A stretch of 50,245 nucleotides of DNA from Pseudomonas sp. NBRC 111124 (GTDB lineage Bacteria; Pseudomonadota; Gammaproteobacteria; Pseudomonadales; Pseudomonadaceae): positions 1-50,245 of the forward strand of contig NZ_BCBA01000030.1 of assembly GCF_001320245.1 (NCBI RefSeq). The letters are read 5' to 3'. Below, piece after piece: positions 28,721-40,600 of the stretch. The notes below the pieces were generated by a model that was not told where the DNA came from, searched no databases, and saw only the letters and a program-made list of their open reading frames with translations. Position numbers and translations under genes: made by a program. How positions within the stretch are numbered: the first letter of the stretch is position 1; every line of letters starts with the position of its first letter.

Positions 28721-29455
28721 TTACAGCACCTGGCGCAGGAAAGCCTGTGCCCGAGGGTCTTTAGGCGCAGCAAAGAACTCGGCCGGGGCCGAATCTTCCA
28801 GTAGCTTGCCGTGATCGAAGAACAACACACGGTCCGCCACTTCCCGGGCAAAGCCCATTTCGTGAGTCACGCAGACCATGGTCATGCCTTCCTGGGCCAG
28901 GGTTTTCATCACGTCCAGCACCTCGCCGACCATTTCCGGGTCGAGCGCCGAGGTCGGCTCATCGAACAGCATCACCTTCGGGTCCATCGCCAAGGCCCGG
29001 GCAATCGCTACCCGCTGCTGCTGCCCGCCAGACAGGCGCGAGGGGAATTCATTGGCCTTCTGCGCGATACCGACCTTCTCCAGCAACGCCCGCGCCTTGG
29101 CTTCACGCTCAGCCTTGTTGCGCTTGCGCACCACCTTCTGCGCCAGGCACAGGTTTTCCAGCACGGTCATGTGCGGGAACAGGTTGAAGTGCTGGAACAC
29201 CATGCCGACTTCGCGGCGGTAGGCGTTGATGTCGGTCTTCGGGTCGGCCAGTTGCAGACCATCGATGGCCACATGGCCCTGGTCGAAATGCTCCAGGCCA
29301 TTGAGGCAGCGCAGGAAGGTCGACTTGCCCGAACCCGACGGGCCGAGCACCACCACCACTTCGCCCTTGGCGACCTGGGTGGTGACGTTATCCACAGCCC
29401 GCACCACATGGCCACGGGTGTCGAAGACTTTCAGCAGGTCACGGACTTCAATCAC
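28721..29455 (-). CDS. Polar amino acid ABC transporter ATP-binding protein
   Basis: A 244-residue ATPase of the GlnQ/HisP type. Walker A is GPSGSGKS (about residues 36-43), the Q-loop [16 protein letters not shown] near 82-97, the signature [15 protein letters not shown] near 138-152, and Walker [15 protein letters not shown] near 157-170. I chose GTG at 29455 over the TTG at 29464: GGAGG lies ten bases before GTG but only one base before TTG. The start overlaps the permease stop by eight bases. It is the last gene of a three-gene importer with a permease and a binding protein. Confidence 0.93.
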   Translation of the reverse strand: MIEVRDLLKVFDTRGHVVRAVDNVTTQVAKGEVVVVLGPSGSGKSTFLRCLNGLEHFDQGHVAIDGLQLADPKTDINAYRREVGMVFQHFNLFPHMTVLENLCLAQKVVRKRNKAEREAKARALLEKVGIAQKANEFPSRLSGGQQQRVAIARALAMDPKVMLFDEPTSALDPEMVGEVLDVMKTLAQEGMTMVCVTHEMGFAREVADRVLFFDHGKLLEDSAPAEFFAAPKDPRAQAFLRQVL

Positions 29456-30410
29456 TTTGCGCAAGCCTCCGCTCGAGCCGGCTGGCGATGTGCGACAGCG
29501 GCAGGTTGATCAGCAGGTACAGGCCTGCCACGCAGAACCAGATCTCGAAGGTCGAGAACGACGTAGTGATAGCCTCGCGACCGCTCTTGGTCAGCTCGGT
29601 GATGGCGATCACCGACACCAGCGAGGTGTCCTTGACCAGGCTGATGAACTGCCCGGCCAGCGGTGGCAGCACGCGCTTGAACGCCTGCGGCAAGATCACG
29701 TGGCGCATCGACTGGCCGGCGTTCAGGCCTAGCGAGCGCGCAGCCTCGTTCTGGCCTTTGGCAATGGACTGAACGCCAGCGCGGACGATTTCTGCGACAT
29801 AGGCGCCGGTGAACAGCGCCAGCGCGGCCACGCCGGCGAACTCTCGGGACAGGTTGAGCACGGTGCCGATGAAGAAGTAGAAGATGAAAATCTGCACCAA
29901 CAACGGCGTACCGCGCACCAGTTCGACGTAAACAGTCGACAGGTCGCGCAGGGTCGGGTTGTTCGACAACCGGCACAGGCCGGCAAACAGGCCGATCACC
30001 AGGCCCAGCGCGCCGGACACCACCGAGATCCACAAGGTGGTCCACAGGCCCCAGGCCAGCGGGCCAGCCGCCCAGTGCCGGGTCACGCCGATCTGGTCGC
30101 CCTCGGCGACATCGTCACCGCGGCTCAGTTGCAGGCTGTCCTTGGCCACGTCGAGCACTTGCGCTTCGCCGTCTTCGTCCTTGAGCGTGACACGCGCGGT
30201 GCCACCGGAAACGACGATCTCCTGCACGCTGCCATTACCGGCGGCACGCTGTACTTCTTCGGCCTGGTAGGCGAAGTACTGCGGTACGCGGTTCCAGCGC
30301 CACTCGTAGGAAATCATCGAGGTGGCCATGTACAGGCTGAACGCCAGGCCCACCAGGACCAGGGCGGTCAAGCCATGCCAGGGCCACTGGGCTTTCTTGT
30401 GTTTGATCAC
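29448..30410 (-). CDS. Amino acid ABC transporter permease with extended N-terminal periplasmic loop
   Basis: A 320-residue permease of the HisM/GlnP (His/Glu/Gln/Arg/opine) family. TM1 is about residues 12-32. It is followed by an unusual 75-residue soluble stretch (about 35-110: [17 protein letters not shown] to [21 protein letters not shown]), and then by the standard membrane domain with [20 protein letters not shown] and the EAA loop [22 protein letters not shown] (about 225-245). The extra loop is longer than in most relatives. The start is GTG. One permease suggests it works as a homodimer. Confidence 0.9.
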   Translation of the reverse strand: MIKHKKAQWPWHGLTALVLVGLAFSLYMATSMISYEWRWNRVPQYFAYQAEEVQRAAGNGSVQEIVVSGGTARVTLKDEDGEAQVLDVAKDSLQLSRGDDVAEGDQIGVTRHWAAGPLAWGLWTTLWISVVSGALGLVIGLFAGLCRLSNNPTLRDLSTVYVELVRGTPLLVQIFIFYFFIGTVLNLSREFAGVAALALFTGAYVAEIVRAGVQSIAKGQNEAARSLGLNAGQSMRHVILPQAFKRVLPPLAGQFISLVKDTSLVSVIAITELTKSGREAITTSFSTFEIWFCVAGLYLLINLPLSHIASRLERRLAQSD

Positions 30411-30489
30411 GTGGGGTACTTCCGTAAATGCGAACGCGCAGGGTTTGCCTGCGCGTCGGGGTCATAAAGCCGGGCTTGTGGCCTGGGCC

Positions 30490-31290
30490 TTATTCCATCT
30501 CCTTCAGCCAGTCCTTGTTCTTGAACCACTTGTCGTGAATACGATCGTAGGTCCCGTCATGCTTGATCTGGTGCAGGAAGTTGTTGATGAAGTTGATGCT
30601 GTCGTAGTCGCCTTTCTTCAGGCCGAAGGCCAGCGGCTCGTAGGTGAAGGGCTCTTCGAGGAACAGCAGCTTGCCGGCACCGGCCTTCTCGACTGCCACC
30701 ACGTTGTACGGCGCGTCGTAGACGAAGGCGTCAGCCTTGCCGTTGACCACGTCCATCACCGCTTCCTGCTCGTTGTCGTAGCCGTGGTACTTGGCTTTGC
30801 CGATCAGCTTCTTGGAAACCATCTCGCCGGTGGTGCCGAGCTTGGAGGTGAGGCGGTACTTCTCGTTGTTCAGGTCCTTGTACGACTTGATCTCGCCAGC
30901 CAGTTCCTTGCGGATCAGCAGGGTCTGGCCAACCACGATGAAGGGTTCGCTGAAGTTCAGGCGCAGGTTGCGTTCCTGGGTCAGGGTCATGCCGCTGCCG
31001 ATGATGTCGAACTTGTCGGTCAGCAGGGCCGGGATGATGCCGTCATAGGCGGTGGAAACAGCCTCGAACTTGACGCCCATGGACTTGGCCATGGCTTTGA
31101 GGATATCGACTTCGAAGCCGATGATCTCGCCGCGCTTGTTGGTCATCTGGAACGGCATGTAGGTTGGGTCCATGCCCACCCGCAGGGTGCCGCGCTTGAC
31201 CGCCTCATCGATGGCGCCGGCCTGGGCCGCAGTTACGGCGACCAGGGCGGTGACACCGACCAGCAGTCGCGAAAGGTATTTCTTGATCAT
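30490..31290 (-). CDS. Amino acid ABC transporter periplasmic binding protein
   Basis: A 266-residue family 3 solute-binding protein. The signal peptide MIKKYLSRLLVGVTALVAVTAAQA (cleavage after AQA, about residue 24) leads to the mature domain starting GAIDEAVKRGTLRVGMDPTYMPF. The family motif GFEVDILKAMAKSMGV is near 62-77 and TLTQERNLRLNFSEPF near 105-120. The start MIKKYL (not the ATG six codons earlier) is preceded by AGGGGAC. It is the first gene of the transporter, with about 80 bases to the permease. Ligand specificity (polar amino acid, perhaps glutamine or aspartate/glutamate) is not decided by sequence. Confidence 0.93.
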   Translation of the reverse strand: MIKKYLSRLLVGVTALVAVTAAQAGAIDEAVKRGTLRVGMDPTYMPFQMTNKRGEIIGFEVDILKAMAKSMGVKFEAVSTAYDGIIPALLTDKFDIIGSGMTLTQERNLRLNFSEPFIVVGQTLLIRKELAGEIKSYKDLNNEKYRLTSKLGTTGEMVSKKLIGKAKYHGYDNEQEAVMDVVNGKADAFVYDAPYNVVAVEKAGAGKLLFLEEPFTYEPLAFGLKKGDYDSINFINNFLHQIKHDGTYDRIHDKWFKNKDWLKEME

Positions 31291-31448
31291 CACCAAGTCC
31301 CCTAGCAAGTAAAGAAGCGAATCTTATTGTCTTGGCACGGCCGTACCGGCCAATGCGCATTATCGGAGAGGGATGCTAACGCATGGCGGCGCTCGGACCT
31401 AGAGCCGGGGGGGACTTTGTTGGCCAAAATCGGCCTGGGCCCTTAAGA

Positions 31449-31537
31449 GCTTCGCGGGCACGCCCGCTCCCACAAGGGACTGCACAGCCTTTGAGGCATG
31501 CGCTGTACCTGTGGGAGCGGGCGTGCCCGCGAATAGG
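31449..31537. repeat. REP inverted pair after opgH
   Basis: Inverted copies at 31449-31478 and 31508-31537 surround a 29-base spacer with an imperfect inverted repeat (tgcacagc...gcgctgta). The element ends six bases beyond the opgH stop and upstream of the transporter binding-protein gene. It likely forms the 3' end of the opgGH message. The 158 bases between it and the binding-protein start must hold that gene's promoter, but no convincing -35/-10 pair was found. Confidence 0.85.
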
Positions 31538-31542
31538 CCCTA

Positions 31543-34116
31543 TCAGGCGCCGACGAGTGCCGGTTGGCCTTCATTCTCCGGATGCAACGGCAGCAGCGGC
31601 GAATGCGGGTCGTTCTTGATGGAAGCACGCCACACATCGATCCAGGCCGCATTGTGCTGCGCCCAGACCTGCTCGTGCAGGCGGCTCAAGGCCACCGGGT
31701 CGCTGAGCAAGGCCAGGCGAGTGTTGAGGTCCAGCCCTTTTGGCCCGGCTTCGAGCGCTTTGGCCACGCGCTCTGCTCGCATCGCTTCGATCGGTGCAGC
31801 CTGACCGTGACGGGCCGTGGCCATGGCGCAGGCCAGGGCATTCTGCCGCGGGTCGACCACCGCACGCACGAAGCCGTCATGCAGGGCATGCCAACGGTTT
31901 TCGTGGGTGTACTGGTCGGTCGCCAGCAGCTCTTGCGGCGTCGCGTATTCCTCGGGGATGAGGAACAGCTTCTCGTCCTTGGCCGCCAGGCCCAGCCGCG
32001 TGCGGCTGGAGATGACCGAGACCGGGATCGACAGCACCAGCGAGCCGACGATCGGCGCCAGCCACCACAGGAAGGCCGGGTTCAGCCAGGCAACCAGCCC
32101 GGCCCAGGCAAAGCCCAGCAGAGTCTGTGGACCATGGCGGCGCAGCGCTTCACTCCAAGGGGTCGAGTCGTCGTCACGCTGCGGCGAGTTCCAGGTCGCC
32201 GCCCAGCCGAGGAACGCGGCCAGCACAAAGCGAGTGTGGAAGATCATCCGCACCGGCGCCAGCAGCATGGAGAACAGCATCTCCATCAGCATCGACAGGG
32301 TGACCTTGATGCGCCCGCCGAATTCGACGGCGCCTTTGGCCCAGATCAGGATGACGCTGAGCAGCTTGGGCAGGAACAGCAGCACGATGGTGGTGGAGAA
32401 CAGCGCCACCGCCTTTTCCGGGTGCCATTGCGGCCACAGCGGATAGAGCTGATACGGCTCGATGAAGTACTGCGGCTCCATCAGGGTGTTGGTTGCAAGC
32501 AATGCGGTCGACAGCACCAGGAACAGGAACCACAACGGTGCCGACAGGTAAGACATCACGCCGGTGAGGAACACCGCACGGTGCACCGGGTGCATGCCCT
32601 TGACCAGGAACAGGCGGAAGTTCATCAGGTTGCCGTGGCACCAGCGGCGGTCACGCTTGAGCTCGTCGAGCAGGTTCGGCGGCAGTTCTTCGTAGCTGCC
32701 CGGCAGGTCATAGGCAATCCACACGCCCCAGCCGGCACGGCGCATCAGCGCGGCTTCGACGAAGTCGTGGGAGAGAATGGCCCCGGCGAACGCACCTTTG
32801 CCCGGCAACGGCGCCAGGGCGCAGTGCTCAATGAACGGCTTCATGCGGATGATCGCGTTATGGCCCCAATAGTGCGACTCGCCCAACTGCCAGAAGTGCA
32901 GGCCGGCGGTGAACAGCGGGCCGTACACGCGGGTGGCGAACTGCTGCATGCGCGCATACAGGGTGTCCATGCCCGAGGCTTTCGGCCCGGTCTGGATGAT
33001 GCCAGCGTCCGGGTTGGCCTCCATCAGGCGCACCAGGCTGCTCAGGCACTCGCCGCTCATGACGCTGTCGGCGTCGAGCACGACCATGTACTTGTACTCG
33101 CCACCCCAGCGACGGCAGAAGTCGTCGAGGTTGCCGCTCTTGCGCTTCACGCGGCGGCGGCGACGGCGGTAGAAGATGCGGCCGAAGCCCTTGGTCTCGC
33201 GGCACACGTCCAGCCAGGCCTGTTGCTCGGCCACGGCGATGTCGGTGTCGTTGGTGTCGCTGAGCACGAAGAAGTCGAAGCGGTCAAGGTTGCCGCTGGC
33301 TGCCACCGACTCGAAGGTCGCCCGCAGGCCGGCGAACACGCGCGGCACGTCTTCGTTGCAGATCGGCATCACCAGCGCGGTGCGCGCCTCGGGTGCAATC
33401 GGCTCATTGCCGGCACTGCTACCCGAAATCTTGTACTTGTCACGCCCGGTGAGCAGCTCGAGGAAGCCCATCAGTGCGGTCCAGAAACCTGCCGAGACCC
33501 AGCAGAAGAGGATACCGAACAGCACCAGGATGGACGTCTGCAAAGCATACGGCCAGACCTGCACCACGGTGTCCCACAGCGGCTGGTGGACGACTTCGTC
33601 GAGGTCGACGAACGACCACCCCTGGTACGGCAGGATGCCCTTCATGTACCAGCCGGCGACGATGGTCTGGCCGATCATGAGGGTAAGCAGGATGTAACGG
33701 CGAATCGAACCCACCGTGCGCCAGCGCGCCGCAGGCAGCTCACGCTTGGGTGGCTGCGGGGCGTTGGGGCGACCGGTCATGCGGCGCCACAGACGGATCA
33801 GCACGTTGGTGCGCCACGGCTCGGGCACGACCTTGGTGCGCTTGATCGGCGGTGCGATTTTCAGGCACAGACGGCCGCTGCCGTCGACGCCGAGCATCTC
33901 GGCGTCTTCGAGCTCGGCGGCGCTGCCCACGGTCAGGCGCGGGCCGACCGAGGCCTGCACGGCCTCGGTGGCGTTGGCGGCCGGGTTGGCCGCCAGACGT
34001 TGGTGCAGCTCACTGAACGACGTGCAGCTGGCGAGTTCCGCGCGCTGCTCATCGCTCAGTGGGAGGTGGGCCAGGTACTCGCCAAGCGATTCTGGCCTTG
34101 CGCTTGAGTTACTCAT
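31543..34116 (-). CDS. opgH: Glucan biosynthesis glucosyltransferase OpgH
   Basis: An 857-residue inner-membrane GT2 glucosyltransferase that makes the beta-1,2-linked backbone of osmoregulated periplasmic glucans from UDP-glucose. The cytoplasmic catalytic part (about 245-520) shows [15 protein letters not shown], the metal-binding [11 protein letters not shown], and a QRRW-type signature represented by [14 protein letters not shown]. Hydrophobic segments lie at about 140-160, 190-215, 525-590 and 680-720. The Pro-rich N-terminus is cytoplasmic. It begins within the last eight bases of opgG (GATGAGTAA) and is therefore coupled to it. Confidence 0.96.
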   Translation of the reverse strand: MSNSSARPESLGEYLAHLPLSDEQRAELASCTSFSELHQRLAANPAANATEAVQASVGPRLTVGSAAELEDAEMLGVDGSGRLCLKIAPPIKRTKVVPEPWRTNVLIRLWRRMTGRPNAPQPPKRELPAARWRTVGSIRRYILLTLMIGQTIVAGWYMKGILPYQGWSFVDLDEVVHQPLWDTVVQVWPYALQTSILVLFGILFCWVSAGFWTALMGFLELLTGRDKYKISGSSAGNEPIAPEARTALVMPICNEDVPRVFAGLRATFESVAASGNLDRFDFFVLSDTNDTDIAVAEQQAWLDVCRETKGFGRIFYRRRRRRVKRKSGNLDDFCRRWGGEYKYMVVLDADSVMSGECLSSLVRLMEANPDAGIIQTGPKASGMDTLYARMQQFATRVYGPLFTAGLHFWQLGESHYWGHNAIIRMKPFIEHCALAPLPGKGAFAGAILSHDFVEAALMRRAGWGVWIAYDLPGSYEELPPNLLDELKRDRRWCHGNLMNFRLFLVKGMHPVHRAVFLTGVMSYLSAPLWFLFLVLSTALLATNTLMEPQYFIEPYQLYPLWPQWHPEKAVALFSTTIVLLFLPKLLSVILIWAKGAVEFGGRIKVTLSMLMEMLFSMLLAPVRMIFHTRFVLAAFLGWAATWNSPQRDDDSTPWSEALRRHGPQTLLGFAWAGLVAWLNPAFLWWLAPIVGSLVLSIPVSVISSRTRLGLAAKDEKLFLIPEEYATPQELLATDQYTHENRWHALHDGFVRAVVDPRQNALACAMATARHGQAAPIEAMRAERVAKALEAGPKGLDLNTRLALLSDPVALSRLHEQVWAQHNAAWIDVWRASIKNDPHSPLLPLHPENEGQPALVGA

Positions 34117-35845
34117 CGGCAGGCAACTGATAGCTCCAGGTCTCGGTCAGCACTTGTTCAGTGGTGGCCGGGGTCCCGTTGGTGGGCGCCGCATCGGCGG
34201 CAGGTTGTTCGGCCTTGGCTGGTTCCGCCTTGGCGGTCTTTTCATGCTTGGCGTGCTTGGCTGCAGCCTTTTCCTGCTTGGTTTCAGCAACAGGCTTGGC
34301 CGGCTCGACCGGGACATCACGCACCAGCGCTGCGCGCATTTCGGTGGACTTGTTGGCTTCCTTGACCTTCAGACGCAGGGTCAGGCGCCAGCCTTTGGTC
34401 TCCGGGTTATAGCGCAGATTGTTCTCGACCACCTCGGCGTTGTCGCCAACGCTGATCTGGCTGCGCACTGCCGTGTCTTCCGGCAGGGCGGCCAATGCCG
34501 GGCCGGCGAAGTCGACCAGGAAGGCGACGCTGCCGTCTGGCTGGCGGATCAGGTTGGACTGCTTGACGTCACCAGTGGAGCGCAGGGTCTGTTTGACCCA
34601 GCCCAGGTCAGGGGCCTGGAACTGCTGCTCGTCGATGGTCCAGTGCAGGCGGTAGGCGTACTCGAACGGCTTGCCTGGCTCAGGCAGCTTTTCGGGGCTC
34701 CAGAAAGCAACGATGTTGTCGTTGGTTTCATCGGCAGTCGGGATCTCGACCAGGTCGACGGTGCCTTTGCCCCAGTCGCCCTTCGGCTCGATCCAGGCGC
34801 TCGGGCGCTTCTGGTAGTTGTCGTCGAGGTCTTCGAAGTCGCTGAAGGCGCGCTGACGCTGCATCAGGCCGAAACCACGCGGGTTCTCGACACTGAAGTT
34901 GCTCACGGCCAGGTGTTTCGGGTTGTTCAGCGGGCGCCACAGCCACTCGCCGTTACCGGCGTGGATCGACAGGCCTTCGGAGTCATGCAGGGCCGGGCGG
35001 TAGTTCAGCACCTTGGACGGCTGGTTGGGGCCGAACAGGAACATGCTGGTCAGCGGGGCGATCCCCAGGCGGCTGACCTGGTCACGCAGGAACACGCGCG
35101 ACTGCACGTCAACCACGGTATCGGTGCCTGGGCGCAGGATCAGCTTGTAAGCGCCGGTGGAGCGTGGCGAATCCAGCAGGGCGTAGATCACCAGGTGCTT
35201 GTCGGCCGGCTTGGGCTTCTCGACCCAGAACTCGGTGAAGCGCGGGAACTCTTCACCCGACGGCAGCGCAGTGTCGATGGCCAGGCCACGGGCCGACAGG
35301 CCGTATACATGGCCCTTGCCGACCACGCGGAAGTAGCTGGCCCCCAGCAGGGTCATGATCTCGTCCTGCTTGTCGGCCTTGTTGATCGGGTAGAGCACGC
35401 GGAAACCGGCGTAACCGAGGTTCTTGACGGTTTCCGGGTCGTGCGGCACGTCACCGAACTCGAAGCGGCTCGGGTCGTACTTGATTTCATCGACACTGTT
35501 GGCGGTGACTTCGTTGATTTTCACCGGGGTGTCGAAGTGCATGCCCTGATGGTAGAAGGACAGCTTGAACGGGGTTTTGTCCTTGGCCCACTCGGCCTTT
35601 TCCTGCAGGAAGTGGATCTTCTGGTAGTCCGCGAACTTCATGTCGCGGAAGGCAGCCGGCAGATTGCTCTTCGGTGCTTCGTATTTCTGGCCGGCGAGAT
35701 CCTTTGCCTTGGCTGCAACATCGTCAAGATTGAATGCCCACAGCTGGCCCGCGCTCATCAGGCCGACCAGTGCCACACTGGCCATCAGGGCCTTGCGCAG
35801 CCCGGTGCCGGGGATTCTTGATGCTTTTTGGGGACTAACAATCAC
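34109..35845 (-). CDS. opgG: Glucan biosynthesis periplasmic protein OpgG
   Basis: A 578-residue periplasmic protein of the MdoG/OpgG family, needed for backbone assembly and branching of periplasmic glucans. I chose the GTG at 35845 ([14 protein letters not shown]): GAGGG lies seven bases upstream, whereas the more distant in-frame ATG codons lack a site. A signal peptide ([20 protein letters not shown], cleavage before FNLDDV) precedes the mature protein. [20 protein letters not shown] and [21 protein letters not shown] blocks ([16 protein letters not shown] here) are typical. A Lys/Ala-rich tail (about 515-555, [29 protein letters not shown]) is unlike enteric OpgG. Confidence 0.94.
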   Translation of the reverse strand: MIVSPQKASRIPGTGLRKALMASVALVGLMSAGQLWAFNLDDVAAKAKDLAGQKYEAPKSNLPAAFRDMKFADYQKIHFLQEKAEWAKDKTPFKLSFYHQGMHFDTPVKINEVTANSVDEIKYDPSRFEFGDVPHDPETVKNLGYAGFRVLYPINKADKQDEIMTLLGASYFRVVGKGHVYGLSARGLAIDTALPSGEEFPRFTEFWVEKPKPADKHLVIYALLDSPRSTGAYKLILRPGTDTVVDVQSRVFLRDQVSRLGIAPLTSMFLFGPNQPSKVLNYRPALHDSEGLSIHAGNGEWLWRPLNNPKHLAVSNFSVENPRGFGLMQRQRAFSDFEDLDDNYQKRPSAWIEPKGDWGKGTVDLVEIPTADETNDNIVAFWSPEKLPEPGKPFEYAYRLHWTIDEQQFQAPDLGWVKQTLRSTGDVKQSNLIRQPDGSVAFLVDFAGPALAALPEDTAVRSQISVGDNAEVVENNLRYNPETKGWRLTLRLKVKEANKSTEMRAALVRDVPVEPAKPVAETKQEKAAAKHAKHEKTAKAEPAKAEQPAADAAPTNGTPATTEQVLTETWSYQLPADE

Positions 35846-36108
35846 GAGCAACCCTCGCCGAAAACAGATCATGAAACCAACGGCCAGCGACAAATGCCGG
35901 GTTGGCGAGCACTGTTCGGACCCCATGAGGGCGTAATGATTCCCCAAACAGGTCCAGACAATGCTCGAGTCAGAGTGAAACGAACCTGCGAACGCAGGCT
36001 CACGCAGCGCGCGATTATCCAGCAGGATGCGTTACAACGCATCAGTGTGGACTAACTATTTATCGTACAAAACCCCTTGTTTTCCTATAAACAGAGGGTT
36101 TTTCGACC
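35846..36108. other. Gap between opgG and dtd
   Basis: This 263-base region upstream of opgG has no gene. It holds a hairpin terminator at its dtd side (36069-36102). A run tgaacgaacctgcgaacgcaggctcacg includes the small inverted repeat cctgcgaacgcagg (35983-35999 region). No strong sigma-70 pair was found for opgG. Confidence 0.5.
36069..36102. terminator. Bidirectional terminator-like hairpin after dtd
   Basis: AAAACCCCTTGTTT (36069-36082) pairs with AAACAGAGGGTTTT (36089-36102): 12 of 14 positions match, with a six-base loop. A-runs and T-runs border it on both sides. It ends seven bases before the dtd stop codon and fits an intrinsic terminator for the pip-dtd transcript. Confidence 0.75.
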
Positions 36109-36546
36109 TCATATTTGTAACAAGAATGTCACGGGGCCATCATTGACCAAGTGCACCTGCATGTCTGCACCAAAGCGCCCGCTCGCCACATCGGCATGCT
36201 GGCCACGGGCCTTGTTCAAAAGATAGTCGAACAATTCGGCCCCGAGCGCCGGTGGCGCTGCCGTCGAAAAGCTCGGACGCATGCCGCTGCGGGTATCGGC
36301 AGCCAGGGTGAACTGGGAGACCAACAGCAAGCCGCCACCGACATCCTTGAGCGACAGGTTCATCTTGCCCTGATCGTCGCTGAACACACGATAGTTCAGC
36401 AGCTTGTGCAACAGCTTGTCGGCGTGTTCGCGCGTATCTTCAGGCTCGACGGCCACCAACACCAGCAATCCCTGGTCAATGGCACCGACTATCTCCCCGC
36501 CGACTTCCACGCGTGCGCCGCGCACGCGCTGCAGCAAGCCCTTCAT
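36109..36546 (-). CDS. dtd: D-aminoacyl-tRNA deacylase
   Basis: A 145-residue DTD, which removes D-amino acids (and glycine from tRNA-Ala) from mischarged tRNAs. It begins [21 protein letters not shown], and carries the family motif [21 protein letters not shown] (about residues 73-93, with SQxT) and the second active-site motif [21 protein letters not shown] (with NxGPVT). The four-base overlap with pip (ATGA) couples it to that gene; the pair is common in Pseudomonas. Confidence 0.96.
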   Translation of the reverse strand: MKGLLQRVRGARVEVGGEIVGAIDQGLLVLVAVEPEDTREHADKLLHKLLNYRVFSDDQGKMNLSLKDVGGGLLLVSQFTLAADTRSGMRPSFSTAAPPALGAELFDYLLNKARGQHADVASGRFGADMQVHLVNDGPVTFLLQI

Positions 36547-37514
36547 GCTTCTTCCAATGGCAGGTCGAGCAGACGGCGAGCCATCTGGTCGGCCGCACGC
36601 ACCAGCGCATCGGTGATACCCGGCTCAGAGGCGGCGTGACCGGCGTCGCGGATCACTTTCAATTCGCTGTTCGGCCAGGCCTGGTGCAGCGCCCAGGCGT
36701 TGTCCAGCGGGCAGATCACGTCGTAACGGCCATGAACGATCACCGCCGGCAGGTGCGCGATCTTCGGCATGTCGCGAATGAGCTGGTCTGGCTCCAGGAA
36801 CGCATTGTTCATGAAGTAATGGCATTCGATGCGGGCGATCGACAGCGCGCGCTGGGGCTCGGAGAAGCGGTCGACCACCAGCGGGTTCGGGCGCAGCGTG
36901 GCGGTCCGGCCTTCCCAGGTGGACCAGGCCTTGGCCGCATGCATCTGGGCAATCTGGTCGTTGCCGGTCAGGCGCTTGTGGAAGGCCTTGACCAGGTCAC
37001 CCCGCTCTTCCGGTGGGATCGGCGCGATGTAGTCCTGCCAGTAGTCCGGGAACATGCGGCTGGCACCTGCCTGGTAAAACCACTCGATTTCCTGCGGGCG
37101 GCACAGGAAGATGCCACGCAGGATCAGGCCGTGCACGCGCTCGGGGTGGGTCTGGGCGTAGGCCAGGGCCAGGGTCGAACCCCAGGAGCCGCCGAACAGC
37201 ACCCATTTGTCGATTCCCAGGTGCTTGCGGATGCGCTCCAGGTCTTCGACCAGATGCCAGGTGGTGTTGTTTTCCAGGCTCGCATGCGGTGTGGAGCGGC
37301 CACAGCCGCGCTGGTCGAAGGTGATGATGCGGTACAGGTTGGGGTCGAAGTAGCAACGGCTCTGCGCATCGCAACCTGCGCCCGGGCCGCCGTGGATGAA
37401 AACCACTGGCAGACCTTCCGGCGAGCCGCTTTCATCGACATACAACACATGCGGCGCTTCCACGGCCAGATCATGCCGGGCGTAGGGTTTGATCTGCGGG
37501 TAGAGGGTCTGCAT
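36543..37514 (-). CDS. pip: Proline iminopeptidase
   Basis: A 323-residue alpha/beta hydrolase (peptidase family S33) that releases N-terminal proline from peptides. The oxyanion motif HGGPGAGC is near residues 39-46, [11 protein letters not shown] near 70, and the nucleophile elbow [10 protein letters not shown] near 112. A later D and the GHAASEPG histidine complete the triad. The start [18 protein letters not shown] is that of the family; upstream in-frame codons would extend into the divergent promoter region. It is translated before dtd and faces the giant NEL gene across 169 bases. Confidence 0.95.
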   Translation of the reverse strand: MQTLYPQIKPYARHDLAVEAPHVLYVDESGSPEGLPVVFIHGGPGAGCDAQSRCYFDPNLYRIITFDQRGCGRSTPHASLENNTTWHLVEDLERIRKHLGIDKWVLFGGSWGSTLALAYAQTHPERVHGLILRGIFLCRPQEIEWFYQAGASRMFPDYWQDYIAPIPPEERGDLVKAFHKRLTGNDQIAQMHAAKAWSTWEGRTATLRPNPLVVDRFSEPQRALSIARIECHYFMNNAFLEPDQLIRDMPKIAHLPAVIVHGRYDVICPLDNAWALHQAWPNSELKVIRDAGHAASEPGITDALVRAADQMARRLLDLPLEEA

Positions 37515-37597
37515 CGCGCACTCCGTGTGAGGTTTGGGTCGGCCGTGGGCCATCATAAACCTGAATTGCGCTTTCAGCACCGTCCTCTCTGACACGT

Positions 37598-37668
37598 CCG
37601 CTGCGCAGCGGCAGACATATCTACCTCCCACAGGCCAGGCAACCCGCTGATAGTCCCTTGCCCTATCA
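37598..37668. promoter_or_regulatory. Two inverted repeats in the pip / NEL-gene divergent region
   Basis: CCGCTGCGCAGCGG (37598-37611) is a perfect 14-base palindrome in the middle of the divergent gap. TGATAG-N9-CTATCA (37648-37668) is a second inverted repeat ending 15 bases before the giant gene's ATG. Either could be an operator for that gene. No convincing sigma-70 hexamers for the giant gene were found. Confidence 0.35.
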
Positions 37669-37683
37669 TGCAAGGCCATCAAT

Positions 37684-40600
37684 ATGCCAAACCCAGCGAT
37701 TTCCCAGCCCGGCGTTCATTACGCCACCATTGAACGCAAGATCCCCGCCTGGCTCAAGCTTGCCCCGCCCGAAACCCACCGCGCGATGCGCAACTGGCAA
37801 CAGGCCCCCACCTGGCTGCCGGCAGCGATCCAGCGGCAACCGGACATCGCCAGAGCATGGCAGGAAGAACACGCCCGTCATCGCGAGCATCAGGCGCAGG
37901 TGCACAAACTGTTCGAGCAGCTACCGGACCTGGAGACCTACGCAAGCGAAACGCTGACTGCTGCCATCCGGCAGCGCTTCGGGCTTGACCTGGACGTACG
38001 CAATACCTACCTGGTCGATACCCGTCTGATCAACCCAGGCAATGCCATCGGCAGCCGTCAGGCGATCGACCGGGCCACCCGTTCGCTGCTCCACTGCGCG
38101 CTGCACAACTTCGACCAGGACGCCGCTGCAGAGCATGGCATGGACGTGCCCGGCGCCTTGCTGGAAAAGTCGGTTATCCTTGATCACCGCCGCTTCATGG
38201 GCACGGTGCCGATCACCAATGCCGTGGCAATCCCCGCCGAAGCTTTCGCCGACTTGTGCCGTACCCTCGATATCGGCGGCAAGTATTACGAGCTGTTGCA
38301 TGCCATCTATTACCCCGCGAGCATGCCGCAAGCAGAGGCCGACGAAACCGCACTGGCCGTCTATGAAACCCTGGGGCGCGCCGAAGTCTCGGCGTTCAGG
38401 CAGACCCTGCATCTCGCCCGGCTCAAGGGCGATATCAGCGAACAACTGTACACCGCTGCCCTTGCCGCGCCCCTTGACCAGGCGCCGTCGACCCGCTCGG
38501 CTGTAACGTTCAGCCTGCTCAACTTGTGGGAGGCGGAACTGACCGGCGTGGTGCTCATCACCCTGCAAGCCGTCGATCATCAGGCCGTGGCCCTGTACAT
38601 CCCGGAAGATAGCCTGCTGCCGCTCAAGGAGTTCACCAGCCAGGAAGCCTTGATGGCCGAGCTCGGGGAACGGCTGCAGGCCGATATCCACTATCTGGAC
38701 AAACACATCGCCGACCGCGACAAAGCCTCGATCACTGCCCGCCTGAGAGACCGGCTCACCCCGCTGGGCTGGAGCATCCGAGGGGTCCGTGAGCCTGTGG
38801 TCAACCTGCATGCCACCCTGTATCCCGTAGCAACACCGTTCAGCCATGCATTCCAGGGCGTCATGGCGTTTCAGAAAGCCCAGCGCCATGAAAAAGATGC
38901 GCTGTTCCATGCCGTGCCGACCGAAATCGTTGACCGGCGCACCGCGCAGGCGCACCGGGAACTGCTAGCCGGGCGTGTACTCACCGCCCTGAACATCGCC
39001 GGTTTCTTCGTGCCCGGGCTGGGCGAGGCGATGCTGGCTGTGTGTGTGGCCCAGCTGGCTTTCGAGGTGTATGACGGCATCGAAGCCTGGGAAAACGACG
39101 AACGCGACATTGCCTATGGCTACCTGGTCGATGTCATCGAAAATGTGGCGATCATGGCGGCCCTCAGCGCGGCGGCCAAGGCCTTGCGGGAAGCGCAGGG
39201 CAGCGCAGCGGAGGCGCCAGCAGTTGATGACGTCGATGAGGAAGAACCGGAAGTAGAGCGTATTCCCGTTGAGACGCCGTCATTCATCGAGGAACTGGAC
39301 GATGTGGAAATGCCCGATGGCCAGGTTAAGCTGTGGAAACCTGACCTTGCCCCGTACCGTAGCACCGAGGCGCTGCCCGCAGGCCTGGAAACGGACGCGC
39401 TGGGCCTGCGCCAGCACAACGGCAGGCACTGGCTGGTTGTGCAGGGTGAGCAATACATTGTCAGGCAGGAAGCAGCAACCGGCGAATACCGCCTGCAACA
39501 TCCGCAGTACCCTGGGCGTTATCAACCACCCTTGCGGCATAACGGCGCCGGCGCCTGGCTTCTCGGAGCGGATCGGCCGCTGCGCTGGACAGGCACGCAG
39601 TTGCTGCGCCGTATCGGCCACTTGAACGCGCATTTCGACGAGGCGACGCTACAGCGCATCGTCGCCATCAGTGGTAGCGACGAAGACCAACTGCGCCGAG
39701 CCCTGGCGACCAACCAACGGCTGCCGGCATTGCTCGAAGACACCTTGCAGCGTTTCAGGCTGGACGACACCCTCCGCCTGCGTCCTGGCGCCAGCACGCG
39801 ACCTGCCGAATTCCACAGGGCCTATAGCGCCCTGCCGATCGCACCCGCGCCGGGTGCCGAGGCCCTCCTGCGGGTCTACCCACGGTTGCCAGCAGTGGTG
39901 GCCAATGAACTGGCCCGCGCCGCCGACAGCAACGAACTGCAGATGCTCGACAACGGCAAGGTGTCACTGCGCCTCAACGAAGAAATTCGCGTCTACCAAC
40001 AACAGATCCGCCTGGCCCGATCCTACGAAGGGTTGTACCTGTCCTGCGTGGCGAACTGGGACAGCGACCGCCTGATCGTACATACCCTGGCGCAGCTACC
40101 GGGCTGGCCCGCCGCAACTCGAGTGCGGCTGCTGCAGCGTCTGACCTGGCCGGCACAGGACTATGAGCTGGGCCCGCTGGAGGGTCACCCGTACAAAACC
40201 ATTACCCACGCCGAGGCCGGGTACATCGTTCACGACGATCGCCAGCCGGATGCAGTGGTGAGCCTTTACCCCAGCCTTTATGCGGCCTTGTACCAGGCTC
40301 TGCCAGCAGCCATGACGGAAATGCAGATTGCCGACCAGCAGGCGCTCGAGCAGCTGATCAAGGAAAGCCCGTTACTCCCCCGCCCGGCGCTGAGGGCGCT
40401 GCTGCGCATGCAGCCGGTGCGCCCCGGTTACCGCTCGCCCATGCGCCTGGCCGATGGCCGCCTGGGCTACCCGCTCAGTGGCGGTGGCGCAGCTGCACAA
40501 GGCGTTAGCCGCGCACGCCTGCTCGAGGCCGTCGAGGCGACCGGGCTGGCCGCACGTACCGGCCGCTCGGCAGAGCAGATTCTGGGCGATCTTTCCCGCA

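Noticed and set aside
31564..34107. Very long open frame (847 codons) on the plus strand opposite opgH
   Set aside because: It is the antisense shadow of a well-conserved gene in GC-rich DNA; its translation is rich in H, Q, R and shows no domain.
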